This document shows, piece by piece, positions 1 through 8,117 of a stretch of DNA of 64,000 nt. The DNA is from Mumia xiangluensis (GTDB lineage: Bacteria; Actinomycetota; Actinomycetes; Propionibacteriales; Nocardioidaceae), in assembly GCF_010994095.1 (NCBI RefSeq), contig NZ_WJYO01000007.1, positions 290,310 to 354,309 on the forward strand. The letters are read 5' to 3'. Within the stretch, counting starts at the first letter, position 1, and each line of letters starts with the position of its first letter. The position numbers and the translations under genes are program-made. The notes under the pieces were generated by a model that saw only the letters and a list, made by a program, of their open reading frames with translations, did no database searches and was not told where the DNA came from.

Positions 1-61
1 GGGCTGGACGGATCGCCCGGGGCACGCGCGTCTGACCCTCGTCGCTTCGTAGGATCGCCAC

Positions 62-349
62 GTGACCTCCGAGACGACGGCCGACGCCGTACGCACGCCA
101 CGTCGTGTGTGGCTCGGTGTCCTCTTCGCCGCCATCGGTCTCACGTCGCTCGCGGCTTGCGCGCCCGCAGCGACCGACGCGGAGTGGCTCGCTCTCGGCC
201 GTCGGGCGACCTGCGCAGGCATCTTCGTGCTCTACGCGTACGGCCACTTCCGCTGGCCGCACGCACGCTGGCCGAAGCGCGGGGAGAGAGCCGCCGCGCT
301 CCTGGTCGTCGGCTACCTCGTCTGCGTGGTGCTCGCGCTGACGTCTTAG
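62..349 (+). CDS. small predicted membrane protein, unknown function
   Basis: A 95-residue protein with a GTG start. Two hydrophobic stretches (about residues 17-38 and 76-94) flank a basic middle rich in Arg, His and Trp, so a two-pass inner-membrane protein is likely. I do not recognise the family. It ends 7 nt before the stop of the convergent small gene at 357-575. Its upstream region is cut off close to the window start, so its operon is unknown. High-GC third positions support it as a real gene. Confidence 0.6.
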   Translation: MTSETTADAVRTPRRVWLGVLFAAIGLTSLAACAPAATDAEWLALGRRATCAGIFVLYAYGHFRWPHARWPKRGERAAALLVVGYLVCVVLALTS

Positions 350-356
350 CGGTGCG

Positions 357-575
357 CTAGGTGCCGGGCTTGCGGTCCCCCGCGTACTCCGCCGCCAACG
401 CTTCGCCCTGGTCGGTCGGGATCGTCTCCGACTCGACATCCACGAAGTACCAGGCCTCCGGGCCGGCCCCCGCACCACCGAGGATCAGCACGTAGCCGTC
501 CGCGTCTGGCTCCACGTCGTCCCAGACCTGGTTGGCGTACTCCAAGGGACCACCGAACGTCACCACCATCGCCAT
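357..575 (-). CDS. small hypothetical protein
   Basis: A 72-residue acidic protein starting MAMVVTFGG. A second ATG two codons later (567-569) is also possible. Its middle is Gly/Ala-rich and it contains the segment EAWYFVDVESETIPTDQG. There is no signal peptide or membrane span. The family is not recognised. The longer reading frame that continues upstream of 575 runs antisense through the lactate dehydrogenase gene and is not credible, so only the 3' part is called. It is transcribed divergently from the dehydrogenase at 672. Confidence 0.45.
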   Translation of the reverse strand: MAMVVTFGGPLEYANQVWDDVEPDADGYVLILGGAGAGPEAWYFVDVESETIPTDQGEALAAEYAGDRKPGT

Positions 576-671
576 GAGCGTGACAGTAGTACCGAACGGA
601 CATCTCCACCCGATCAGTGACAGACTTTTGGCGCGTGCACGTGTCCGTCCGAGCCCGATCGAGGGAGTCCG

Positions 672-1634
672 ATGGCCGACCGAACCGCCAAGATCGCCGT
701 CTGCGGAGCAGGCTCCGTCGGCAGCACCGTCGCGTACGCGGCTCTCCTGCGAGGCCTCGCGGGAGAGATCGTCCTCTTCGACATCGCGACCAGCCTCGTC
801 AACGCGCAGGCGATCGACCTCAACGACGGCGCGGCGTTCGCACCGCCGACGACGATCGTCGGCAGCGACGATCCCGCCGCGTGCGCGGGCGCCGACATCG
901 TCGTCATGACCGCCGGTGCGCGCCAGCGACCCGGGCAGACCCGTCTCGACCTCGCCGAGGAGAACGTCGGCATCACCCGCAGCGTCCTGGGTGCCGTGCG
1001 CGAGGTCGCCCCCGATGCCATCTACCTCGTCATCACCAACCCGTGCGACGTCCTCACGTATGCCGCGATCGGCTTCCTGGACCTCCCCCCGGGCCGCGTC
1101 TTCGGGTCCGGGACCGTCCTCGACACCGCCCGGCTGCGCTACCTCCTCTCCCAGCGGCTGCACGTCTCGACGCGCAGCGTCCACGCGCTGGTCGCCGGTG
1201 AGCACGGGGACTCCGAGATCGTGCTGTGGTCGTCGGCGAACATCGGCGGCGTCCCGCTCGGGGCGTACGACGTCGAGGGTCGCTCGATCGATCCGTCCGA
1301 GTACGACGCCATCCGCGAGACGGTAGCCAACTCGGCCTACAAGGTCATCGAAGGAAAGGGCGCGACGAACTACGCGATCGGGCTGGCGACCGCCGACATC
1401 ATGTCGGCCGTGCTGCGCGACGAGCACCGCTTCCTGCCCGTGTCGACGCTGTTCACGGGCCAGTACGGCATCAGCGACGTCTGCCTGTCCGCGCCGTGCG
1501 TGGTCAGACGTGCGGGTGTCGCCGGTCCGGCTGAGCTGCCGCTCGACGGCACCGACCTGGCTGGTCTGCAGGCGTCGGCGCAGACGCTCCGCAAGCAGAT
1601 CGACCTGCTCGGCCTGCCCGCGGTGGCAGCCTGA
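672..1634 (+). CDS. ldh: L-lactate dehydrogenase
   Basis: NAD-dependent interconversion of pyruvate and L-lactate in the cytoplasm. The 320-residue protein has the Rossmann motif GAGSVGS (12-18) and an Asp at 37 typical of NAD preference. The active-site loop reads ARQRPGQTR, with Gln85 at the position where lactate dehydrogenases carry Gln and malate dehydrogenases carry Arg, plus Arg91. Asp151/Arg154 and the catalytic His178 in GEHGDSE are also present. These residues favour LDH over MDH. A purine-rich ribosome site (GAGGGAG) lies upstream of the ATG. The stop codon directly abuts that of the convergent gene at 1635. Confidence 0.93.
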   Translation: MADRTAKIAVCGAGSVGSTVAYAALLRGLAGEIVLFDIATSLVNAQAIDLNDGAAFAPPTTIVGSDDPAACAGADIVVMTAGARQRPGQTRLDLAEENVGITRSVLGAVREVAPDAIYLVITNPCDVLTYAAIGFLDLPPGRVFGSGTVLDTARLRYLLSQRLHVSTRSVHALVAGEHGDSEIVLWSSANIGGVPLGAYDVEGRSIDPSEYDAIRETVANSAYKVIEGKGATNYAIGLATADIMSAVLRDEHRFLPVSTLFTGQYGISDVCLSAPCVVRRAGVAGPAELPLDGTDLAGLQASAQTLRKQIDLLGLPAVAA

Positions 1635-2768
1635 TCACTGCGCCGACCCCATCGCACGGTCGACCTGCGCGACGGTCCAGCCCGTCGCGTACAGGAGGTC
1701 GGAGGCGATCGCCCGGACCTGCGCGACGACCGCGGCGTCGTTGATCGTCGCCGCGTCCGGCAGCGCGCGGGTCGCCAGCTTGGCGGCGTCGATGAGCTGC
1801 CGGCGCGCCTCGTCGTACGCGTCCTCGGCGGCGATGTCGTCGGCGAAGACGCCCACCGACAGCTGGAGCAGCCCGACGGCCTCCGGGATGCCGGGGAACG
1901 CGCGCTCACCGCGCCGCAGCATGGTGTGCACCCGGCGAGCGAGGACCCGGGTGTCGCGGATCGCGTTGTCGACGTCGCGGATCGCGATGACGTAGCGCTC
2001 GACGTGACCGCGCTGCCCCCACCGCAACGGCGAGTAGCGCGCGATCTCGTCGGCGTTCGCGACGGTCGTCTCGAGGCCGGTGATCGCCGGCTGCGCGGCT
2101 CGCAGCTGCTGGAGCGCCGTCCATGCAGGTCCGGCGTCGCCGAGACGGAGCGCGGTCTCGATCTGCCGCAGCGCCTCGTCGAGGGACCCGAGCACCACCT
2201 GCATGTCGCGGTTCGCTCGGCGCGCGGGGTTGCCCGGGATCAGCAACGCCATGGCGAGGCCGACGAGGCCTCCGACGACGGCGTCGACGAACCGGACCAC
2301 CGCGGGGTTGCCGGACGTGACGGGGACGATGGCCGCGAGGAGGCTGGCCGACGTGGCGGCCTGGGTCCGTGCGAGCCCGCGCATCCCGAGGAACGTCGCG
2401 GCCATCGCGGCGAGCGCGACGATCACGCCGATCTGCCACCAGCCGCGACCGATCACCAGGATGAGACCCTCACCGATGAGCACGCCGACCGACACCCCGA
2501 AGAAGAGCTCGATCGTGTTCTGCCGTCGGCCGCCTGCGCCGGCGAAGATCACCAGGATCGCCGCCACTGGAGCGAAGAACGGCTGCTCGTGACCGATCAC
2601 GGTGTGCGCGATCACCCAGGCGATCGCGGCGCCCAGCGAGATCTGCACGATCGCGGTCCACTGCGACCGCACCCAGGCGATGCGCGTATGCAACGAGACG
2701 GGCACGCGCCCGCCGCGCACGTCGGGGCGACCGGCGATGCGCTGCAGGAAGCCTTCCTCGCGCGCCAC
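1635..2768 (-). CDS. FUSC family membrane protein (aromatic acid exporter-like)
   Basis: A 377-residue protein with a GTG start. The N-terminal half has about five or six hydrophobic helices with the FUSC-type pattern (AIAWVIAHTVIGHEQPFFAPVA, GVSVGVLIGEG, VDAVVGGLVGLAMALLIPG). The C-terminal half is a long soluble helical region. FUSC proteins are proposed efflux components for aromatic acids and related compounds; the substrate here is unknown. It follows the GroES-like gene by 8 nt and is probably cotranscribed with it and with the DUF3618 gene. Confidence 0.8.
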   Translation of the reverse strand: MAREEGFLQRIAGRPDVRGGRVPVSLHTRIAWVRSQWTAIVQISLGAAIAWVIAHTVIGHEQPFFAPVAAILVIFAGAGGRRQNTIELFFGVSVGVLIGEGLILVIGRGWWQIGVIVALAAMAATFLGMRGLARTQAATSASLLAAIVPVTSGNPAVVRFVDAVVGGLVGLAMALLIPGNPARRANRDMQVVLGSLDEALRQIETALRLGDAGPAWTALQQLRAAQPAITGLETTVANADEIARYSPLRWGQRGHVERYVIAIRDVDNAIRDTRVLARRVHTMLRRGERAFPGIPEAVGLLQLSVGVFADDIAAEDAYDEARRQLIDAAKLATRALPDAATINDAAVVAQVRAIASDLLYATGWTVAQVDRAMGSAQ

Positions 2769-2776
2769 CGCGCCGC

Positions 2777-3094
2777 CTACAGGTAGAGCCCGGTCTGGCC
2801 GTCGTCGATGCGTTCGGCGGCGACAGCGTGCAGGTCACGCTCGCGCAGCAGGATGAAGTCCTTGCCGCGGACCTCGACCTCCGCCCGCTCGTCGGGGTCG
2901 AAGAGCACCCGGTCACCGATCTGGACGGTCCGGACGCTGCTGCCGACGGCCTCGACCCGCGCCCACGACAGCCGGTGCCCGAGCTGGGCGGTCGCGGGGA
3001 TGACGATCCCGCCCGTGGAGCGGCGGTCTCCCTCGGGGTCGATCGACACGAGGAGCCGGTCGTGGAGCATCCGGATGGGAAGCCCGTCGGCCAT
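2777..3094 (-). CDS. GroES-like (chaperonin 10 family) protein
   Basis: A 105-residue protein with the Cpn10 beta-barrel pattern: IRMLHDRLLVSIDPEGDRRSTGGIVIP, then VGDRVLF-like IGDRVLFDP and the C-terminal VRGKDFILLRERDLHAV. It is longer and more divergent than the groESL-encoded GroES, and no groEL lies nearby. It is therefore a stand-alone paralogue of the kind known in actinobacteria; whether it docks on GroEL is unknown. The ATG immediately follows the TGA of the upstream DUF3618 gene (TGAATG), so translation is probably coupled. Confidence 0.8.
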   Translation of the reverse strand: MADGLPIRMLHDRLLVSIDPEGDRRSTGGIVIPATAQLGHRLSWARVEAVGSSVRTVQIGDRVLFDPDERAEVEVRGKDFILLRERDLHAVAAERIDDGQTGLYL

Positions 3095-3379
3095 TCAGCT
3101 GCTCACGATCTTGCGGATCACGACGATGACGCCGACGACGGCGACGATGCCGCCGACCACCGGGACGATGGTCTCCATCCGGGGCTCACCCGAGGGAGTG
3201 ACGAACTTGCTCTTGAGGTCGGCGAGGCCGCGTCGCGCGATGGTCTTGGGGTGGGAGCGCTGCACGAGCTGGTCGACGTTGGCGGCCAGCCGGTTGCGGA
3301 CTTCGTCGATCTGGGTGACGAGCTGGTCCGGCGTCCCTGTGATAGTCGTCGGGACTTCCGGCCTGGAATCGTTCGTCAC
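3095..3379 (-). CDS. DUF3618 domain-containing protein
   Basis: About 94 residues. The start chosen is the GTG at 3377-3379 because a strong GAGGAG ribosome site sits just upstream; longer ATG alternatives would put the site inside the gene. The sequence has the DUF3618 pattern (GTPDQLVTQIDEVRNRLAANVDQLVQRSHPKTIARRGL) followed by a C-terminal membrane span (about 73-92, IVPVVGGIVAVVGVIVVIRK). The function of the family is unknown. It is divergent from bcp, an arrangement I know from other actinobacteria. Confidence 0.8.
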   Translation of the reverse strand: MTNDSRPEVPTTITGTPDQLVTQIDEVRNRLAANVDQLVQRSHPKTIARRGLADLKSKFVTPSGEPRMETIVPVVGGIVAVVGVIVVIRKIVSS

Positions 3380-3483
3380 GTCCGTCTCCTCGCTCCGCAT
3401 CTTGGTGAGCCCACCGGACCCTGGGGCCGGGCGTCTCGCAGTCACCTGTCGAGACCACGTTACCGATACGCAAGGATAGGACC

Positions 3484-3954
3484 ATGACCACGCGACTGCA
3501 GCCAGGTGACCAGGCGCCGGACTTCACCCTTCTCGACGACCACGGCAACGAGGTCACGCTCTCCGACCTGCGGGGCGGCAAGGTCATCGTGTACTTCTAC
3601 CCGGCCGCGATGACACCGGGCTGCACGCGCGAGGCCTGCGACTTCACCGCCGAGCGCGAGACGTTCGACCAGTCCGGCTACACCGTGCTCGGCATCTCCC
3701 CGGACAAGCCCGAGAAGCTGGCGACGTTCCGCGAGAAGGAGAGCCTCGAGATCACGCTCCTCTCCGACCCGGACAAGGAGGTCCTCCGCGCCTGGGGTGC
3801 CTTCGGCGAGAAGAAGCTCTACGGCAAGGTCATCGAGGGCGTCATCCGGTCCACGTTCGTCGTGGACGAGGAAGGCAGGATCGAGGTCGCCCAGTACAAC
3901 ATCAAGGCCACCGGGCACGTCGAGCGCCTGATCCGCCAGCTCAAGCTCTCCTGA
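3484..3954 (+). CDS. bcp: thioredoxin-dependent thiol peroxidase (BCP/PrxQ)
   Basis: Reduces hydrogen peroxide and organic hydroperoxides using thioredoxin. The 156-residue protein has the peroxiredoxin motif PAAMTPGCTREAC with peroxidatic Cys47 and resolving Cys52 five residues later, the hallmark of the atypical two-Cys BCP/PrxQ class. FYP at 38-40 and the late segment IRSTFVVDEEGRI also fit. The length is typical. An inverted repeat at 3995-4024 probably ends its transcript. Confidence 0.95.
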   Translation: MTTRLQPGDQAPDFTLLDDHGNEVTLSDLRGGKVIVYFYPAAMTPGCTREACDFTAERETFDQSGYTVLGISPDKPEKLATFREKESLEITLLSDPDKEVLRAWGAFGEKKLYGKVIEGVIRSTFVVDEEGRIEVAQYNIKATGHVERLIRQLKLS

Positions 3955-3994
3955 CGAAACCCGCCGCTCTCCCGAACGCCCGGGCGGTGAGCTA

Positions 3995-4024
3995 GGTCCC
4001 ACCCAGCACGTGGCTCGTGGGACC
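3995..4024 (+). terminator. putative terminator hairpin after bcp
   Basis: An 8-bp perfect inverted repeat (GGTCCCAC / GTGGGACC) with a 14-nt loop lies 41 nt after the bcp stop and upstream of the tRNA gene. There is no clear T-run, as is common in high-GC genomes. Confidence 0.5.
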
Positions 4025-4064
4025 CCACTCACCGCCGGCCACGAGGGAAGACCGCGGTGCGCCC

Positions 4065-4070
4065 TAGAAT
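4065..4070 (+). promoter_or_regulatory. -10 element (TAGAAT) for tRNA-Leu
   Basis: TAGAAT matches the sigma-70-type -10 consensus at five of six positions. It lies 9 nt before the first base of the tRNA, a suitable distance for transcription to start at or just before the tRNA 5' end. I see no good -35 element. Confidence 0.5.
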
Positions 4071-4079
4071 GTCCGGCGG

Positions 4080-4161
4080 GCCGGTGTGGTGGAACTGGTA
4101 GACACGCAGGATTTAGGTTCCTGTGTCGCGAGACGTGCAGGTTCGAGTCCTGTCACCGGCA
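4080..4161 (+). tRNA. tRNA-Leu (anticodon UAG)
   Basis: The acceptor stem is GCCGGTG / CACCGGC (4080-4086 with 4154-4160), with discriminator A at 4161. The anticodon stem CAGGA/TCCTG encloses the loop TTTAGGT, giving anticodon TAG at 4114-4116, which reads CUA and other CUN codons. A variable arm of class II type follows, then the T arm GGTTCGAGTCC. CCA is not encoded. Confidence 0.95.
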
Positions 4162-4174
4162 CCCCGATCGAGAC

Positions 4175-5338
4175 TCAGCTCTCGTACGACAGCCCGCCGA
4201 GCTTGACCTTTCCCGAGCCGATCTCGAGCTCGATCTCGTCGCAGGTGCCGTCGGCGGGGTCGCAGACGGTGATGCGGTCGGCGTCGGCGTCGACCGACAG
4301 GGTGTTGCCCGTCGGTGTCCAGCCGTACGCGACGCCGCCCGGGAGGGTGACCGTCGCTCCCGACTCGACCGACACGAACCGCCTCTCCGTCGCCGTCGGC
4401 TCACCGTCCACCGACCAGGCGTCGTCGACGACCTGCACGTAGCGGCCGTCGGGCGACAGGTCCCCGAAGATCGTCCCCGGGTCCGCGATGCTCTGCTGGA
4501 CGGCGCCCGTCCGGAAGTCCCTCACGCGCCACTGCCCGGGGACCGGTCCGGCGTCGGTGAACCGCGCCGTGGAGTCCGCGTACCGTCCGTGGGCCGCCTC
4601 GAACATCGCGCCCGCGGTCCCGGGGACCACCCGGGTCGCCCCCGTACGCCAGTCGAGCTCGTGCCAGCCGTCGTCGAACAGTCCCCAGAGGTGGTCGCCG
4701 GCCAGCGACGCGGGCGGGGCCTCCCACCCTCCCCACGTGAACGCGCCGTGCTCGAACTGACGTGCGACCTCGTCCCCCGTACGAAGGTCGACGACCACGA
4801 ACGCCCAGCGGCTCGCGTCGCCCTCCACAGGGTCCAGGTATCCGAGGTACGGACTCTCCGGGTCGGTCGCTGGGACGCGGTCGCCCATGTCGAGCGCGAC
4901 CTCTCGGGTGGACCCGTCGGGGCTGATGAGCGTGTAGTGCGACGGCCCCGCGTCGTCGAGGTACGCCTTCTCACCCGTGCGTACGAGCACGCCCGTGGAC
5001 GTGTAATAGATCGACTTCACCGCCTCGTCGAAGGACACCTGGTGGTTCCCGATGTAGACCGTGCGGCCCGCGGCGAAGGCGCCGTACGTGCCGTAGGCCG
5101 GCGCCGCGGCCGCGTTCTCGAAGCGCGCCTGCGCAGCGCTCGCGGGCGCGCCCGACTCGACGGTCAGGCCGACACCGGTGGCGACGATCCCGGCGGCTGC
5201 GAGGACTCCGATCCCCCGGGTCGCCCGCCGACGACGTAGCGCTGCGCGACCGGAGCGCACGATCGATGTCACCGGCGCCGCGGGCACGGCGATCGCCTCG
5301 GCCTCGTCGCGGAGCAGGTCGGAGAGTCGGTCAGTCAT
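4175..5338 (-). CDS. membrane-anchored protein of unknown function, partner of SigE-type sigma factor
   Basis: A 387-residue protein. Residues 1-40 are cytoplasmic and Arg-rich at the end. One membrane span follows (about 42-63, IGVLAAAGIVATGVGLTVESG), then a long extracytoplasmic region made of short beta-like units (for example SPDGSTREVALDMGDRV, LSPDGRYVQVVDDAWS, VAYGWTPTGNTLSVDAD), suggestive of a beta-propeller. It overlaps the sigma-factor gene by 8 nt, so the two are translationally coupled. An anti-sigma or sensor role is inference from position only; no zinc-finger anti-sigma motif is visible. Confidence 0.6.
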   Translation of the reverse strand: MTDRLSDLLRDEAEAIAVPAAPVTSIVRSGRAALRRRRATRGIGVLAAAGIVATGVGLTVESGAPASAAQARFENAAAAPAYGTYGAFAAGRTVYIGNHQVSFDEAVKSIYYTSTGVLVRTGEKAYLDDAGPSHYTLISPDGSTREVALDMGDRVPATDPESPYLGYLDPVEGDASRWAFVVVDLRTGDEVARQFEHGAFTWGGWEAPPASLAGDHLWGLFDDGWHELDWRTGATRVVPGTAGAMFEAAHGRYADSTARFTDAGPVPGQWRVRDFRTGAVQQSIADPGTIFGDLSPDGRYVQVVDDAWSVDGEPTATERRFVSVESGATVTLPGGVAYGWTPTGNTLSVDADADRITVCDPADGTCDEIELEIGSGKVKLGGLSYES

Positions 5339-5843
5339 GGCGGGTTCCCTCCAGGGTCGGGGTGATGGAGTCGCCGAGCAGCGCGCGGAGCTTGGCGAGG
5401 GCGTGCGAGGTCTGGCTCTTGACGGTGCCCGTGCTGATGTTCAGCGCGTCCGCGGTCTGCTCGACGCTGAGGTCCTCGTAGAAGCGGAGCACCACCACCG
5501 CCCGTTGACGGTCGGGCAGGCGCCGTAGCGCCTCGAGCGTCAGCGACGTGTCCGTGTCGACGGGCTCGAGCGGATGCTCGGGGACCGCGTCGACGACGGT
5601 CTCCGCGTTCCAGCCGCGGCGCCGGAACCACGAGTTGGCGGTGTTGACGACGACGGTGCGTGCGTACGCGTGCGTCGCGTCGGCGTCCCGGATCCGACCC
5701 CAGTGGAGGTACACCTTGGCGAGCGCCGTCTGGACGAGGTCCTCAGCGTGCCCGTGGTCGGCGAGCAGCAGGTATGCGGTGCGGTACAGGCGTGGCCACG
5801 CGTCGCGGGCGAAGTCCGAGAACGCGTCGTCGCGTCGGGCCAT
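5331..5843 (-). CDS. SigE-family ECF RNA polymerase sigma factor
   Basis: A 170-residue group 4 sigma factor. Region 2 is around residues 8-75 (FARDAWPRLYRTAYLLLADHGHAEDLVQTALAKVY) and region 4 around 105-160, with the helix-turn-helix LSVEQTADALNISTGTVKSQTSHALAKLR. The pattern matches the actinobacterial SigE (Streptomyces-type) family. A GGAGGA ribosome site precedes the ATG. It is the first gene of a two-gene unit with the membrane-anchored protein, which probably controls or reports on it. Confidence 0.9.
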   Translation of the reverse strand: MARRDDAFSDFARDAWPRLYRTAYLLLADHGHAEDLVQTALAKVYLHWGRIRDADATHAYARTVVVNTANSWFRRRGWNAETVVDAVPEHPLEPVDTDTSLTLEALRRLPDRQRAVVVLRFYEDLSVEQTADALNISTGTVKSQTSHALAKLRALLGDSITPTLEGTRHD

Positions 5844-5914
5844 CCGGTCCTCCTGGGTGATCGGGTCTCACCCACCTAGACGCGGTGGGAGGCCGATCTG
5901 GTTGTACGACAACG

Positions 5915-5951
5915 TGCAAGATCCGAGCCGCCTGGCGACTCGGATCCTGCA
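5915..5951 (-). terminator. hairpin terminator downstream of the VOC gene
   Basis: A 13-bp inverted repeat with one mismatch (5915-5927 with 5939-5951; core GATCCGAG / CTCGGATC) and an 11-nt loop. It is located 15 nt past the stop of the minus-strand VOC gene and before the sigma-factor gene. Confidence 0.65.
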
Positions 5952-5965
5952 CCATCATGCGTTCC

Positions 5966-6388
5966 TCAGTGCGGCTCGCCGCGGTAGGTGCCGAACGACC
6001 AGGAGTTGCCCTCCGGGTCGGCGGCGATGAAGTCACGGCTCCCGTAGTCGGTCGTGGTCAGCTCCATGACGATGGTGGCGCCCGCCGCCTTGGCGCGGGC
6101 GTACAACGCGTCTGGGTCCGAGCAGACGACGTACGCGCCGAAGGTGCCCGCCTTCTGCTGCCAGTGGCCCTCCGTCTTCTCCGAGCCCATCATGATGCCG
6201 CCGCCCTCGGGCCACGCGAGCTCGGCGTGGTGGACGTGGTCACCCTCGGCCATGACGACGACCCGCCGGAAGCCGAACGCCCGCTCCAGGAAGTCGATCA
6301 TGCCGAGCGCGTCGCGGGCTGCGAGGGCCGGCCACACGGTCGGTGCGGGCGTCGTCGTGGTCTGCGTGGTCTGCTCGTGTGTGCTCAT
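5966..6388 (-). CDS. VOC (glyoxalase/bleomycin-resistance) superfamily protein
   Basis: A 140-residue protein with the vicinal-oxygen-chelate fold pattern: LAARDALGMIDFLERAFGF at the N-terminus, HVHHAELAWPEGGGIMMGS in the middle, and the closing DFIAADPEGNSWSFGTY. It resembles PhnB/glyoxalase-like members with unknown substrate. The start lies 4 nt downstream of the AraC-family gene stop, so the two form an operon. A DNA-binding regulator upstream suggests regulated expression. Confidence 0.85.
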   Translation of the reverse strand: MSTHEQTTQTTTTPAPTVWPALAARDALGMIDFLERAFGFRRVVVMAEGDHVHHAELAWPEGGGIMMGSEKTEGHWQQKAGTFGAYVVCSDPDALYARAKAAGATIVMELTTTDYGSRDFIAADPEGNSWSFGTYRGEPH

Positions 6389-6392
6389 GTCC

Positions 6393-7271
6393 TCACCCTG
6401 TCTCGGCGCCGTGCCCGCCGGCTTGGATGTTTCGGCGTTCCTCGGCCAGCCAGCCGGACGGCGAGGTGCCGGCCATCGCCTGGAACTCGTGGACCAGGTG
6501 CGCGTGGTCGGAGTAGCCCGCCCGTGCGGCCGCGTCGCTCAGCGACTCCTCCCCCGGCCGCGCCACCTGGTCGCGCACCATGCCGACGGCACGGTCGAAT
6601 CGGACGAGCCTGCCGAGCACCTTCGGCCCGAGGCCGAGCTCGTCGACGAACACCGTACGCAGCTGGCGCGGGCTCAGCGCCACGTGCGCGGCGAGGTCGT
6701 CGACACGGCCGTTGCCTCCGTGCGCGACGATCCACCGCCAGCCCTCGACCACCTCGGGCCTCGGGCGTACGGCGGCCGCACCGCTCGCGGTCCGGGCGCG
6801 CGTCGCGAGGAACTCGCGCACAGCGGCGAACCGTTCCGACCAGTCGTCGGTGTCGGCGACGCGGCGGCGAAGCGCCGCCGCGGACGGCCCGAGGACGTCG
6901 CCGAGATCGAGGGCGAGGCCGGGCAGCCTGCTCGCCGGCGCCCCGAAGAGCCACCGCGACGCGAATGGGTGCACCGCGAGCTGGACACCCTCCTGCGTGT
7001 CGGGCTGGTCGATGTAGGCCGGGTGGGTCGACAGGGGGCCGAGCATGTCGTACGCCGCGACCGGGGCCGCATCGTCCTCCCGCTCACCGACGACGACGGG
7101 AGTGTCGAGCGCGATGACGAGCGTCAGGTACGGCGACGGCAGGCCGCGGTGCAGCCGCTGCGTGACGCCGCTCTGGCGGTAGCCGACCATCGACGTGACC
7201 GCACCCGCGTACGGGCCGCGGGTTTCCGCGCGCACGAAGTCCATCTTCGCCTCGGTCGTCGACGTGGTCAC
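6393..7271 (-). CDS. AraC-family transcriptional regulator
   Basis: 292 residues. An N-terminal sensing domain (about 1-165, with segments such as LPSPYLTLVIALDTP and GVQLAVHPFASRWLFG) is followed by a C-terminal AraC domain with two helix-turn-helix units (VDDLAAHVALSPRQLRTVFVDELG and LSDAAARAGYSDHAHLVHEFQAMAGTSPSGW). The N-terminal pattern resembles regulators with DUF6597-like domains. It is the upstream partner of the VOC gene and its likely regulator. The effector is unknown. Confidence 0.88.
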   Translation of the reverse strand: MTTSTTEAKMDFVRAETRGPYAGAVTSMVGYRQSGVTQRLHRGLPSPYLTLVIALDTPVVVGEREDDAAPVAAYDMLGPLSTHPAYIDQPDTQEGVQLAVHPFASRWLFGAPASRLPGLALDLGDVLGPSAAALRRRVADTDDWSERFAAVREFLATRARTASGAAAVRPRPEVVEGWRWIVAHGGNGRVDDLAAHVALSPRQLRTVFVDELGLGPKVLGRLVRFDRAVGMVRDQVARPGEESLSDAAARAGYSDHAHLVHEFQAMAGTSPSGWLAEERRNIQAGGHGAETG

Positions 7272-7324
7272 GATTCGAGTATCCGCCCGATCGGACGTGG
7301 ACGGGGCCGCGATAACCTCGGACG

Positions 7325-7789
7325 ATGTTCCGAATCCTCTACTACGAGCCGCGCATCCCGCCCAACACGGGCAACGCGATCCGGCTGGCGGCGGCGACCG
7401 GCGCCCAGCTGCACCTCGTGGAGCCGCTGGGGTTCGACCTCTCCGACGCGAAGCTCAAACGCGCCGGCCTCGACTACCACGACCTCGCCGACGTCTCCGT
7501 CCACAGCGGTCTGGAGGCCGCCTTCAAGGCGCTCGACCCGGTCCGCGTGTTCGCGTTCACGACGAAGGCGACGACGTCGTACGCCGACATCGCGTACGAG
7601 CCCGGCGACGTCTTCCTCTTCGGCCCGGAGCCCACCGGCCTCCCGGAGCACGTGCTCGCCGACCGGCGCATCACCGAGCGGCTGCGCATCCCGATGCAGC
7701 CGTCACGGCGCTCGCTCAACCTTGCCAACTCGACGGCGATCGTCGTGTACGAGGCGTGGCGGCAGCAGGGCTACGCCGGAGGCGTGTAG
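7325..7789 (+). CDS. trmL: tRNA (cytidine/uridine-2'-O-)-methyltransferase TrmL
   Basis: Methylates the 2'-O of the wobble base (position 34) of tRNA-Leu isoacceptors using SAM. The 154-residue SPOUT protein has the family motifs EPRIPPNTGNAIRLAAATG (8-26), FLFGPEPTGLP and RIPMQPSRRSLNLANSTAIVVYEAWRQ. The length is standard. The ATG is preceded at 6 nt by TAACCT and there is no ribosome site, so a leaderless mRNA is likely. It stands alone between divergent and convergent neighbours. Confidence 0.95.
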   Translation: MFRILYYEPRIPPNTGNAIRLAAATGAQLHLVEPLGFDLSDAKLKRAGLDYHDLADVSVHSGLEAAFKALDPVRVFAFTTKATTSYADIAYEPGDVFLFGPEPTGLPEHVLADRRITERLRIPMQPSRRSLNLANSTAIVVYEAWRQQGYAGGV

Positions 7790-7808
7790 CAGCTGAGCGC
7801 CGAGGTGT

Positions 7809-8117
7809 CTAGGACAGCCGCCCGAGGCGTTTCCGGACCTCACCAGGCGCTGCCCCCTCAGCCCAGGCCTCGAAGAGCACGCCGGCCTCGGGCGACGTGC
7901 GCTCGGTGTATGCCTCGCCGAGACCACTTTCGTAAAGGCGATCCCTGAGATTGTCCTCAGAGCGGTCACCCGTCCGGTCACGCCTGCGGATCGCGGCCTC
8001 ATATGCCCCCACCGCTGTGCTGTGCGGGCCCGCGTAGTCCGCCGGGTCGATCGAGCCCGAGGCGACCGTGAGCACGATGTCGACCAGCCGCTTCGCCCGG
8101 CGCCCGATCCAGCTCAC
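7809..8117 (-). CDS. hypothetical protein, last gene of the rph operon
   Basis: About 102 residues from a GTG whose GTGA overlaps the stop of the upstream membrane-protein gene. An N-terminal basic segment (VSWIGRRAKRLVDIVLTVASG) is followed by a charged, soluble helical region rich in Arg, Glu and Ala. The family is not recognised. Overlap and strand place it at the 3' end of rph-rdgB-8114..8506. Confidence 0.6.
   Translation of the reverse strand: MSWIGRRAKRLVDIVLTVASGSIDPADYAGPHSTAVGAYEAAIRRRDRTGDRSEDNLRDRLYESGLGEAYTERTSPEAGVLFEAWAEGAAPGEVRKRLGRLS

Noticed and set aside
576..1427. Long minus-strand reading frame continuing upstream of the small gene at 357
   Set aside because: It lies antisense to the lactate dehydrogenase gene and gives a low-complexity, highly charged translation; only the segment downstream of the ATG at 575 looks natural.
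4010..5239. 409-codon plus-strand frame spanning the tRNA and the propeller-like gene
   Set aside because: It runs through a tRNA and antisense to a gene with clear membrane and domain structure; the composition is that of a GC-driven shadow frame.
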